Assembly: GCA_001791615.1 (NCBI GenBank)
Contig: MGEY01000052.1
Location: forward strand, 1-29,395
Direction of reading: 5' to 3'
Length of the DNA stretch: 29,395 nucleotides
DNA from: Candidatus Uhrbacteria bacterium RIFOXYA2_FULL_40_9
Lineage (GTDB): Bacteria; Patescibacteriota; Patescibacteriia; UBA9934; GWF2-40-263
Positions 1 to 6,440 of the stretch are shown piece after piece. Under the pieces are notes generated by a model. That model searched no databases, was not told the origin of the DNA, and worked only from the letters and a program-made list of their open reading frames with translations. Numbering within the stretch: the stretch's first letter is position 1; every line of letters starts with the position of its first letter. Both the position numbers and the translations under genes were made by a program.

Positions 1-718
1 CTTCAAAAAACCTCTGAATCGGACCAATATCTACCTTGTTAGCAAGATTCCATTCATACACTGTACGATCCACACCAATAGCAGGCTCTTCAGGAATCCA
101 AATCTCACGAACCACCACCTGATGAACTCCAAGTTGACCAGCTCGAAGAATAAATTGATAGACATCCTCAAACGTCATCACACTACTACGCGTCACAACC
201 AAGGAACAACGTACAAGAAGTTCCTCGTGAAGTGCGCGTGGAATAAGCTCAGCAGGGTTCCTCTTGATCTGCATAATCCGTTGATTGATTTCATCATCAA
301 AACTTGCAACAGAGAGTGTCAACATAGTCAATCCAGCTTCAGAAAGTCGACCAAGAAGATCACTTTTTGGCATGCCTGTCTGCATCAGAAAAGCATTCGT
401 GTGCATATCAACAAGCGGAATATGCTGACGGGCCACGCGAATGAGATCACACAGATATCCGGCATCCTCTTGAGTCGGATCAGCACGACCAGTCAAAATC
501 GCATGAGTTGCCCCCACACGAGCAGAAAATCCAAGACCAACCTGTAGACGTCGCATACTGCACAACTTGATAGCACCGCACACAGGATCTTGTCCTGGAG
601 TTGTGCGAGAAATACACATCTGACAACCAGCCGTACATTTTGTCCGATCACTCACCTGAATAGAAACAGACTGAGCACGAAGGTAACCACCACCATGACT
701 GATGGGTGTTGTAGTCAT
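1..718 (-). CDS. Radical SAM protein, C-terminus cut off by the window edge
   Basis: About 239 residues are visible and the frame is open to base 1, so the C-terminal part is missing. Residues 28-35 read CTAGCQMC, a CX3CX2C motif that binds the 4Fe-4S cluster in radical SAM enzymes; the segment before it (QSVSIQVSDRTKC) is the usual first beta strand. I chose the ATG at 718 because GGAG lies six bases upstream of it; an in-frame ATG at 730 has no ribosome binding site. The gene follows a nicotinamidase on the same strand, separated by about 138 bases holding several hairpins. The substrate cannot be told from the visible part. Base composition is richer in G+C than in the core genes further right. 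Sure of the superfamily, not of the reaction. Confidence 0.85.
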   Translation of the reverse strand, partial: MTTTPISHGGGYLRAQSVSIQVSDRTKCTAGCQMCISRTTPGQDPVCGAIKLCSMRRLQVGLGFSARVGATHAILTGRADPTQEDAGYLCDLIRVARQHIPLVDMHTNAFLMQTGMPKSDLLGRLSEAGLTMLTLSVASFDDEINQRIMQIKRNPAELIPRALHEELLVRCSLVVTRSSVMTFEDVYQFILRAGQLGVHQVVVREIWIPEEPAIGVDRTVYEWNLANKVDIGPIQRFFE

Positions 719-756
719 AGGTTTCTCCATGAGGGTGTTGAGTTAAAAGAACGTAG

Positions 757-778
757 GGCAACCCCACCGTGGGTTACC
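757..778 (-). terminator. Hairpin after the nicotinamidase gene, possible weak terminator
   Basis: Read on the minus strand, GGTAACCC and GGGTTGCC form an 8-bp stem (one G-U pair) around a six-base loop. It is followed by CCTACGTTCTTTT, a poor T tract. It may be a leaky terminator or a processing or RNA-stability hairpin between the nicotinamidase and radical SAM genes. Confidence 0.4.
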
Positions 779-829
779 GGTATTTGTCTTCCGGTGAAAC
801 GTCGATTTTCATCAACATCTCGCAGAAAG

Positions 830-847
830 GCCCGAACGTATTCGGGC
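830..847 (-). other. Perfect 7-bp hairpin just after the nicotinamidase stop
   Basis: GCCCGAA and TTCGGGC pair around a four-base loop, about ten bases after the stop codon at 857. No T tract follows, so it is more likely an mRNA 3'-end or stability element than a terminator. It is one of several hairpins in this short gap. Confidence 0.4.
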
Positions 848-856
848 AATGTCTTC

Positions 857-1666
857 TCACATCCTTCGAGAAATATCCGTGGAATGCACAAACTTGGCTC
901 CCATCTGAATCAATTTCTGAATCATACTGGCAATGTGTCCATCCACAATCTCAATTCCCTTGGTCCCATCCACGACAATGTAAACCTCGAAACCCTGCTT
1001 GAGCAGATCAAAAGCGGTATAGGCAACACAAATGTTGAACGCCAGCCCAACCAAGAAAATCCGACGCACCTGATACCGACGCATACGGATCTGTTCAAGA
1101 AGATTCGTAGGCTCTCCCACGGCATCAAAGACTGCACTATGGCTATCTTTTCGTGGGGACCGTCCCTTGTAGATCACGATTGCAAAAGGATATCTACGCA
1201 GTGCAGGAACAAGCATGGCCTGCTCTGTTCCTTCCATAGAATGCTCAACCCAAACAACCTGATACTCGCCCGTATTTGCGCGAACAGCCATTGCGTACTG
1301 ACGCAAGTAAGGCAGATCAAAACCTGCATGAGGCATGAGCATAGCAGGAGTGAGATTACTGACAAATCCTGGAGTAAGCAGTGTCTTGTTCCCAATCACT
1401 TCTGCCTCAGGTGCATACGAAGTATCAAAAGCAATATGTCCGCATACACGCTGATAGGTTGGATCATACGGATGGCAATCAATGGCTGTCCAGGTATTTT
1501 CCGGACCAAACAAAACGATCAACTGAATCACAGGATCCACAATTTCTTCAGCCTCAGGAACAGGCAAACCTCCGCCTGGAAAAAACCCTCCAGTTACATC
1601 CACAATACCAAGCATGTCATTAAATGGATTGATGAACACAGGTCGCTGGAGCTGATAAGGAAGCAT
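857..1666 (-). CDS. pncA: Nicotinamidase (isochorismatase-like hydrolase)
   Basis: 269 residues. It converts nicotinamide to nicotinate and ammonia, the entry to the deamidating NAD salvage route. The family's catalytic triad is recognisable: Asp23 in IVDVTGGFFPGG, Lys167 in IYKGRSPRKDSHSAVF, and the nucleophile Cys213 in GLAFNICVAYTAFD. Metal ligands fit Asp63 and His65 (WTAIDCHP) with His142 in VEHSMEGTEQA. AAAGGAG stands at the right distance before the ATG. It is longer than typical PncA (about 200 residues), with an extended middle section. NrtR, a regulator of NAD genes, is encoded about 0.8 kb upstream. The triad supports hydrolase activity; nicotinamide rather than another isochorismatase-family substrate is inferred from the motifs and the neighbourhood. 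Confidence 0.85.
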   Translation of the reverse strand: MLPYQLQRPVFINPFNDMLGIVDVTGGFFPGGGLPVPEAEEIVDPVIQLIVLFGPENTWTAIDCHPYDPTYQRVCGHIAFDTSYAPEAEVIGNKTLLTPGFVSNLTPAMLMPHAGFDLPYLRQYAMAVRANTGEYQVVWVEHSMEGTEQAMLVPALRRYPFAIVIYKGRSPRKDSHSAVFDAVGEPTNLLEQIRMRRYQVRRIFLVGLAFNICVAYTAFDLLKQGFEVYIVVDGTKGIEIVDGHIASMIQKLIQMGAKFVHSTDISRRM

Positions 1667-1682
1667 GGGGATCTCCTTTTTT

Positions 1683-1701
1683 TGCTCCTTGAAATGGAGC
1701 A
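1683..1701 (-). other. Hairpin next to the nicotinamidase ribosome binding site
   Basis: TGCTCC and GGAGCA form a 6-bp stem with a seven-base loop just upstream of the AAAGGAG of the nicotinamidase gene. The 3' arm contains GGAG, so the arm could compete with the true site. Structure seen, role unknown. Confidence 0.35.
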
Positions 1702-1794
1702 GGTGTGAGAAGGAAAGGAACGATCTTTCAAACGTATTGAAAGAAGAAATCTTCCTCGGAATTGCTTCCGAAAAAGGTCTCTGAAAGACGTGCC

Positions 1795-1823
1795 AACTTA
1801 GCTGAAAATGGCCTTTTAGTCAA
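1795..1823 (-). promoter_or_regulatory. Probable promoter of the nicotinamidase gene
   Basis: TTGACT (1818-1823), a 17-base spacer, then TAAGTT (1795-1800) on the minus strand. The -35 element is good, the -10 weak. The predicted leader of about 120 bases contains a small stem CGGAA-GCAA-TTCCG at 1758-1771. No GTGT-N7-ACAC palindrome was found here, unlike the two promoters to the right. Confidence 0.45.
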
Positions 1824-1873
1824 TGGTTCTAAGAAAAAAAGAGTCGATATTTATTCTCATGAACAAAGGGAAA

Positions 1874-1916
1874 GAAAAAAAGGGGAAAAATCGCACGTTT
1901 TTGCGAGTATTCCCCC
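1874..1916 (-). terminator. Rho-independent terminator after the PP2C-like gene
   Basis: A stem built from GGGGAA/TTCCCC and, after an internal loop, CGCA/TGCG spans 1882-1916 and is followed on the minus strand by TTTTTTT and more T-rich sequence. It ends the transcript of the broken PP2C-like gene and separates it from the nicotinamidase gene. Confidence 0.8.
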
Positions 1917-1943
1917 TCAAATTCAAAGAACAGAAGGTAACAA

Positions 1944-2323
1944 TTAAGAGCCAAATCCTCCCATAGCAGTCTGGCTGAAACTCTGACCTGTCTGGCTAGC
2001 ACGCACAGCTGACTGAGAAAAGACCTGATAGACTTTACGAATCTCAGCAGGTGTTTCCCTGGGGTAAGAATCCATTCATCAAACAAATGACGAAAAACAG
2101 CCTGGGCAAAAACACGTACTCCAAGTTGTGCCCCAATCTCATTTTGTGGGACAAACTCTGTTCGTGTGCCACTTCCACATCCATCTGCAACGACTACAAC
2201 GAGGAATTGGCCATCAGGAGAACAGACCACATGGCTTGCGTCTTGATTATTTCGTCCAGCTTCTCGATGCTCTCGACCAATCACACTTCCTTGAGCAAAA
2301 GCGAAAGGGAGAGGGTGAGACAC
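1944..2323 (-). pseudogene. Frameshifted and truncated PP2C-type phosphatase remnant
   Basis: AAAGGAG followed seven bases later by a GTG at 2323 gives a well-placed start. The reading frame then shows the N-terminal PP2C pattern: GREHREAGRNNQDA, a hydrophobic strand, and VVADGCGSG with metal-binding Asp and Gly, then EIGAQLG. Near 2057-2064 (CCCC/GGG in the minus strand) the frame seems to slip: the open frame continues into low-complexity sequence running through the terminator to 1829, while the -1 frame gives a sensible tail ending in SQTAMGGFGS and a stop at 1944, before the terminator. Even when repaired it would be about 126 residues, far below the roughly 220-260 of a PP2C domain, and lacks the later metal-binding aspartates. 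It is therefore a decayed gene, or a truncated protein with a sequencing error. A strong promoter with a palindromic operator precedes it. Confidence 0.6.
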
Positions 2324-2382
2324 AAGAACTCTCCTTTTGTTAAATTGTAAAACGGAACTTCTTTCGAAAAAGATCTGCTTTG

Positions 2383-2399
2383 AGTGTATATTATACACT
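2383..2399. promoter_or_regulatory. 17-bp perfect palindrome, proposed NrtR operator
   Basis: AGTGTATA-A-TATACACT is a perfect inverted repeat with one central base. It overlaps the -10 region of the PP2C-gene promoter, where a repressor would block RNA polymerase. It shares the pattern GTGT-N7-ACAC with a second site at the nrtR promoter. That NrtR is the binder is inferred from this and from the adjacent nrtR gene. Confidence 0.65.
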
Positions 2400-2412
2400 T
2401 ACTATCTGTCAA
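2385..2412 (-). promoter_or_regulatory. Promoter of the PP2C-like gene
   Basis: TTGACA (2407-2412), a 16-base spacer, then TATACA (2385-2390) on the minus strand. The -35 element lies immediately beyond the nrtR terminator. The -10 element lies inside the palindrome. Confidence 0.7.
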
Positions 2413-2438
2413 GAGAAAAAGCGGAATACCCTTCCGCT
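2412..2438 (-). terminator. Rho-independent terminator of nrtR
   Basis: AGCGGAA and TTCCGCT form a 7-bp stem around a five-base loop (2420-2438), followed on the minus strand by TTTTCTCTT. It lies 15 bases past the nrtR stop codon and abuts the next promoter. Confidence 0.85.
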
Positions 2439-2453
2439 TATCCACACACTCTC

Positions 2454-3125
2454 TTAGAGGACATCAATATACTCAAGTATTCGATGTTTAAATTGATAAA
2501 GTTCTGCGGGACGATTTGCTTCCCCTTTTCGCTGTTTCCCAGATTTTTTAATCAAATTTAATGACAAAATTTTCTTTCTAAAATTACGCTTATCAAACGA
2601 TATTCCCAAAATGATTTCATAAATACGTTGCAAATCTGTCAGAGTGAAATCTTTTGGAAGCAAACTCCAAACCACATTCGTATATTCTAATTTTGCTTGA
2701 AGTCTCCCCACAGCATCTTGAATCATTTCTTTATGATCATAGGCAAGCGTTGGTAAATGTGAAAGAGACCACCAACGCACATCAGTATATTTATCCGTGG
2801 TCTTGAGGGTAACATCTTCTCCAATAACAAGAGCAAAATGAGCAACAGAAATAGTTCGTGTAAGAGGATCACGTTTTGGATGATCAAAAGTTTTAAGTTG
2901 TTCTAAATAGACATTGCTCATCGCTGTTTGCGCTTTCAAAATACGCCGAGCCGCCTGTTCTGTGGTTTCTTGTTGTTCAATAAGTCCACCTGGAACAGCC
3001 CACATTCCGGCAAAAGGCTTTTTCTTCATTTGGATGAGTAAAACCTTTAATTCCCCAGCTTGTACCGTAAAAATAACAGAATCAACAGCTATTTTAATGG
3101 TTTGCTTAATCGTTTTTGTTGCCAT
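2454..3125 (-). CDS. nrtR: NrtR-type transcriptional regulator of NAD metabolism
   Basis: 223 residues. An N-terminal Nudix-fold domain (about 8-145) is joined to a C-terminal winged helix (about 155-223). The Nudix box starts normally at G47 and E53, but the catalytic REUXEE part reads RILKAQ at 61-66. Loss of the catalytic glutamates fits NrtR, whose Nudix domain senses ADP-ribose or related NAD metabolites rather than acting as an enzyme. The C-terminal signatures FTLTDLQRIYE, KRNFRKKIL and RPAELYQF are typical of NrtR. Start chosen at the ATG at 3125, where MATKT begins; the longer GTG start at 3155 would lie within the promoter. There is no clear ribosome binding site and a very short leader. 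A palindrome at the promoter suggests autoregulation, and a nicotinamidase gene lies nearby. Confidence 0.9.
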   Translation of the reverse strand: MATKTIKQTIKIAVDSVIFTVQAGELKVLLIQMKKKPFAGMWAVPGGLIEQQETTEQAARRILKAQTAMSNVYLEQLKTFDHPKRDPLTRTISVAHFALVIGEDVTLKTTDKYTDVRWWSLSHLPTLAYDHKEMIQDAVGRLQAKLEYTNVVWSLLPKDFTLTDLQRIYEIILGISFDKRNFRKKILSLNLIKKSGKQRKGEANRPAELYQFKHRILEYIDVL

Positions 3126-3131
3126 AGGTAA

Positions 3132-3146
3132 GTGTTTACATGACAC
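3132..3146. promoter_or_regulatory. Proposed NrtR operator at its own promoter
   Basis: GTGTCATGTAAACAC (minus strand) has GTGT and ACAC arms spaced by seven bases, the same frame as the palindrome at 2383-2399. It begins right after the -10 element and covers the expected transcription start, a classical repressor position. The inner bases are less symmetric than in the other site. Confidence 0.55.
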
Positions 3147-3175
3147 AAAGTACACGTCTTTTTTCTTCCTGTCAA
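3147..3175 (-). promoter_or_regulatory. Promoter of nrtR
   Basis: TTGACA (3170-3175), 17 bases, then TACTTT (3147-3152) on the minus strand. The transcript would begin only about 15 bases before the ATG at 3125, giving an almost leaderless mRNA. The -35 element is 12 bases past the pyk stop codon. Confidence 0.65.
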
Positions 3176-3187
3176 GAAAAACCCCTG

Positions 3188-4591
3188 TTATTTGACTTCA
3201 ACTATTTCTAATCCAACCCCCTTCCCTAATCCAATCACAGCCAAACGCATTCCTTTACGAAGAAACTTCTGTTTTTGAAGGGATCGTATTGCTTGAGAAG
3301 TAAAATGATCTTGATCTTGTTGTTTCATCAAAAAAGGAATCACACCCCAGCGTATATTCATTTGATTCCTTTGTGTAAGTGTTGGGGCAGCAAGAAAAAG
3401 AGGAATTTCCGGATGTGTCATTAACGAAGCCTCTGACCAAGGAGCAAGAACCATGGAAGCTAAAACGCCATCAATATGCCCACCGAGAGCCAAAACTTTT
3501 ATGGCATGAGCAATGCTTGCTTGTGTGTTTTCAGGACGATCTGCTGTTAGTGGGACATCATCATAAGGAGAAGCTTCTGCTTCTTGAATAATTTTCTTCA
3601 TCATTTGCACCGCTTTCACTGGATATTTTCCTGTGGCTGATTCACCAGAAAGCATGACGGCACTGGTATGATCAAACACGGCATTTGCCACATCTGAAAC
3701 TTCTGCACGTGTAGGTCGCGGAGAAAAAATCATGGAATTCAACATTTGTGTAGCAACCACAACCGGCTTTCCTGCTCTTCGACATTTTTCAATCATTTCT
3801 TTTTGTCGGACAGGTACCTCTTCAGCAGAGATTTCAATTCCTAAATCTCCTCTGGCAACCATAATGCCATCGGCAGCTTTGAGAATTTCATCAAAATTGG
3901 TGATGGCTTCATGTTTTTCAATTTTTACGATAATTCTTGGAGGGATTTGCTTTGGCTTCAAAGCTCTTTTGATAAGAAAACGCAATTTATGAACATCTGT
4001 AGCAGACTTTACAAAAGAAAGAGCTATCCAATCAACTCCCTGTTCCACCCCAAAAAGAACATCAACACGATCTTTGGTTGTGAGAGATGAAAGGGAAAGA
4101 ACAGAATCAGGAAAATTCATTCCTTTATGCGAGGTTACTCTTCCAGAATTTTTGACTTTTGCGATAATAAGTCCTCCAGAAACCTTTCGCACCACTGTTT
4201 CAATGAGTCCATCATCAATTAAAATACGATGTCCTGGTTTCACCTCTTGTGCAAGCTTGGCATAGGTGACAGGCAAATAGCCAGCACTTCGCTGAAAAGG
4301 TTTCCCTGGAGAAAAAATGATTTCTTCTCCAGAAACCAAAGTAATTCCTTCTTCAGGTAATTCTCCTAAACGAATCTTTGGACCTTGAAGATCTCCAATA
4401 ATGGTAATGGGCTCCTCCTGCGAACGTGCTGCAACTCGAATTGACTGTAATAATTTTTTATGCCCCGCATGCGTTCCATGAGAAAAATTTAAACGTGCAA
4501 CATTCATACCTGCTTTTATCATGGCAGTAAGTGTGCTGATTTGTTCACTTGCCGGACCGATCGTGCACACAATTTTTGTCTTTTTTTCCAT
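3188..4591 (-). CDS. pyk: Pyruvate kinase
   Basis: 467 residues, near the usual length of about 470. It transfers phosphate from phosphoenolpyruvate to ADP, the last step of glycolysis, in the cytoplasm. Family motifs appear in order: KTKIVCTIGPAS at the N-terminus, GDLQGPKIRLG, the B-domain, IVKIEKHEAI, GIMVARGDLGIE, VVATQMLNSM, and PTRAEVSDVANAVFDHTSAV followed by MLSGESATGKYPV. The C-terminal regulatory domain is present. I take the ATG at 4591 (MEKKTK), where the family starts, not the ATG at 4651 inside the upstream gene. It begins one base after the htrA-like stop codon, with AGAAG upstream, so translation is probably coupled. It is the last gene of the nrdR-protease-pyk operon. No terminator is evident after it. 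Confidence 0.95.
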   Translation of the reverse strand: MEKKTKIVCTIGPASEQISTLTAMIKAGMNVARLNFSHGTHAGHKKLLQSIRVAARSQEEPITIIGDLQGPKIRLGELPEEGITLVSGEEIIFSPGKPFQRSAGYLPVTYAKLAQEVKPGHRILIDDGLIETVVRKVSGGLIIAKVKNSGRVTSHKGMNFPDSVLSLSSLTTKDRVDVLFGVEQGVDWIALSFVKSATDVHKLRFLIKRALKPKQIPPRIIVKIEKHEAITNFDEILKAADGIMVARGDLGIEISAEEVPVRQKEMIEKCRRAGKPVVVATQMLNSMIFSPRPTRAEVSDVANAVFDHTSAVMLSGESATGKYPVKAVQMMKKIIQEAEASPYDDVPLTADRPENTQASIAHAIKVLALGGHIDGVLASMVLAPWSEASLMTHPEIPLFLAAPTLTQRNQMNIRWGVIPFLMKQQDQDHFTSQAIRSLQKQKFLRKGMRLAVIGLGKGVGLEIVEVK

Positions 4592-4592
4592 A

Positions 4593-5816
4593 CTATTCTT
4601 CTGATTGATAAGCTTTAAGAAGGACAAGTATTTCTTTTGTTTCTCCTTCACGAAGAATCATTAAAACAACCTCGTCTCCAGGGAAATATTGATAAATGAC
4701 TTCTCCCAAGGTCTCTCTTCCAGAAAGTGATTCTCCGTTTATGGAAAGAATGACATCCCCTTCTTGAAGCCCGGCTTCTGCTGCAGGGCTCCCCGCAATC
4801 ACAGCTTCTTCTTCCTGACTACTTTGAACAAGAGCCCCGTACTCAGATGCAAGATCCATTTCTATCGCGTATTCAGGAGTCAACATTACATACCAAACCC
4901 CTAACCACGGACGTCTGACTTCTCCATAGGTTTGAATATCGCTGACAATACGTTTTACATCATTGATAGGAATGGCAAATCCAATGGAATCTCCGTCATA
5001 ACTCAGTGCAGTGTTCACGGCAATCACTTCACTAAGCAAGTTGATTAAGGGCCCACCAGAATTCCCAGGATTAATGGCAGCATCTGTTTGCAACGCGTTG
5101 CGAATAACCGCATTACTTCCATCATCATCATAAGCAACAATAGAACGATTCGTTCCAGAAATTACTCCTTTAGTCACGGTATTTTCAAATTCAGAAAGAC
5201 TGTTTCCAATAGCGATCACCGTTTGCCCCACTTTTGCAAAATCAGAATCTCCAAAAGAGACAATGGGATATCCATCACCTTCTACATCTAGAACAGCAAT
5301 ATCATAATAAGGATCAAGAGCCACAATCCTTGCTGGCAATTCTTTTCCATCGCTTGTTACAACAAGGTAAACAGCGTCTTCATCAGAAACAACATGACGA
5401 TTGGTTACAACATACCCATCTTCTGTGACAAAAAATCCTGTCCCCCCTCCAATTTCAACTAATTCTTGTGCCTCTGTTTCTGTATAAACGGGAATTTCCT
5501 CATAAGGAGAAAAGAAATCGAAATAGGAATCATTATAAGAGTAAAGATTGCCTCGTTCTTTCTTAATTACAATGCTCACAACAGCAGGTGCAACACGTTC
5601 CACCACAGCGATCGTGGCACTTTCCTCTTCAATCATTTCAACAATTTTTGCATCTACCGCCTTATTCGAATCAGAAGTAATCTGCAAAAACTCATCAACG
5701 TGTAAAAGACCTGTGAGATAAAAGGCAAGAAAAATACCAACGAACGCCCCGATAAGAGCGGCGATGGACATACCAAAGATAAATGCAATTTGTAAAGAAG
5801 TTTTTTTCAGTGTCAT
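4593..5816 (-). CDS. HtrA/DegP-type membrane-anchored serine protease
   Basis: 407 residues. An N-terminal hydrophobic helix (about 11-38) anchors the enzyme with its catalytic part outside the membrane. The trypsin-like triad is complete: His141 in VVTNRHVV, Asp172 in DPYYDIAVLD, and Ser253 in AINPGNSGGPL. A PDZ domain fills about residues 300-400 (PAAEAGLQEGDVILSING). The architecture is that of DegS/HtrA proteases, which degrade or refold damaged envelope proteins. An acidic linker (about 41-65) with runs of Glu follows the anchor. The ATG overlaps the nrdR stop as ATGA, with GGAGG just upstream, so it is coupled to nrdR. Its likely substrates, including the large surface proteins encoded nearby, are inference only. 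Confidence 0.93.
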   Translation of the reverse strand: MTLKKTSLQIAFIFGMSIAALIGAFVGIFLAFYLTGLLHVDEFLQITSDSNKAVDAKIVEMIEEESATIAVVERVAPAVVSIVIKKERGNLYSYNDSYFDFFSPYEEIPVYTETEAQELVEIGGGTGFFVTEDGYVVTNRHVVSDEDAVYLVVTSDGKELPARIVALDPYYDIAVLDVEGDGYPIVSFGDSDFAKVGQTVIAIGNSLSEFENTVTKGVISGTNRSIVAYDDDGSNAVIRNALQTDAAINPGNSGGPLINLLSEVIAVNTALSYDGDSIGFAIPINDVKRIVSDIQTYGEVRRPWLGVWYVMLTPEYAIEMDLASEYGALVQSSQEEEAVIAGSPAAEAGLQEGDVILSINGESLSGRETLGEVIYQYFPGDEVVLMILREGETKEILVLLKAYQSEE

Positions 5817-6319
5817 ATTCCTCCATTTTTTGATGATGATTTTTTTTGATGCTCTTTTGAGCGTGTTTGTTTTTGTGAAAGCTTGGCAAGCTCTGTTTCA
5901 AATGTTTTTGCATCCTCAAATTGCCGATACACAGAAGCGAATCGAATGTAGGCAACTGTGTCAAAACGCTGAAGATGTTTCATAACCATTTCTCCAACTT
6001 CTTCGCTTGTTAATTGTCCTCCTTTCTTTTTTTGAATATCTCTCTCAATTTTTCGTACGAGCTGAGTAAAACGTTCATCTGTATAAGGTCGCTTTTCTAA
6101 AGCTTTTTCTAAACCACGCACAAGTTTTTCTCGCACATAGTTCTCTCGTCGTCCATCACGTTTAATGATTGTGATATCTAAAAGCTCAACCTCTTCAAGA
6201 GTAGAAAAACGAAATCCACACTTATCACATTCTCGACGACGACGAACACTCGCTCCATCTGAAGACATGCGAGAATCAATGACTTTTGTGTCTTTATGAT
6301 TACAAATTGGACATCTCAT
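5813..6319 (-). CDS. nrdR: Transcriptional repressor NrdR of ribonucleotide reductase genes
   Basis: 168 residues, slightly longer than the usual 150. It is a zinc-ribbon and ATP-cone protein that senses ATP/dATP and represses ribonucleotide reductase operons. The zinc ligands are Cys3 and Cys6 (MRCPICNH) and Cys31 and Cys34 (CDKCGFRF), with the basic stretch VRRRRE between. The ATP-cone starts near residue 46 with IIKRDGRRENYVREKL. A Lys/Ser-rich tail of about 20 residues at the C-terminus is not typical. I chose the ATG at 6319 because MRCP is the conserved NrdR N-terminus; a longer frame runs through the promoter. First gene of an operon with htrA-like and pyk; stop and next start overlap. 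Confidence 0.95.
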   Translation of the reverse strand: MRCPICNHKDTKVIDSRMSSDGASVRRRRECDKCGFRFSTLEEVELLDITIIKRDGRRENYVREKLVRGLEKALEKRPYTDERFTQLVRKIERDIQKKKGGQLTSEEVGEMVMKHLQRFDTVAYIRFASVYRQFEDAKTFETELAKLSQKQTRSKEHQKKSSSKNGGI

Positions 6320-6328
6320 AGTACTGCT

Positions 6329-6334
6329 ATTATA
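6329..6334 (-). promoter_or_regulatory. -10 element of a nearly leaderless nrdR promoter
   Basis: TATAAT on the minus strand ends nine bases before the nrdR ATG, so the transcript should start two to four bases before the start codon. A T run stands at -35 spacing (17 bases). There is no ribosome binding site, consistent with a leaderless mRNA. Confidence 0.65.
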
Positions 6335-6400
6335 CCGCATTTTTCCTGAAGAAAAAAAGATTTGCCCCCTCTTCACAGAATATCAGAATTATTCTGTTTC

Positions 6401-6426
6401 AAAAACACCCCAAACGCGGGGTGTTT
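6401..6426 (-). terminator. Terminator after ftsZ, probably bidirectional
   Basis: AAACACCCC and GGGGTGTTT form a 9-bp stem with a six-base loop (6403-6426), 14 bases after the ftsZ stop codon. T-rich sequence flanks it on both strands. Confidence 0.85.
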
Positions 6427-6440
6427 CTTTTTTCTTTCAG

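Noticed and set aside
122..547. Plus-strand open frame of 141 codons
   Set aside because: Antisense to the radical SAM gene, which continues through it with the CX3CX2C motif; no recognisable product.
590..1708. Long plus-strand open frame of 372 codons
   Set aside because: It lies antisense to the radical SAM and nicotinamidase genes, both of which have clear family motifs. Its product shows no domain and has the His/Thr/Arg-rich composition of a shadow frame.
2051..2070. Programmed -1 frameshift in the PP2C-like gene
   Set aside because: GGGAAAC resembles a slippery heptamer, but it is not in the phase required (X XXY YYZ), and the repaired protein would still lack half of the domain. Decay or a sequencing error is simpler.
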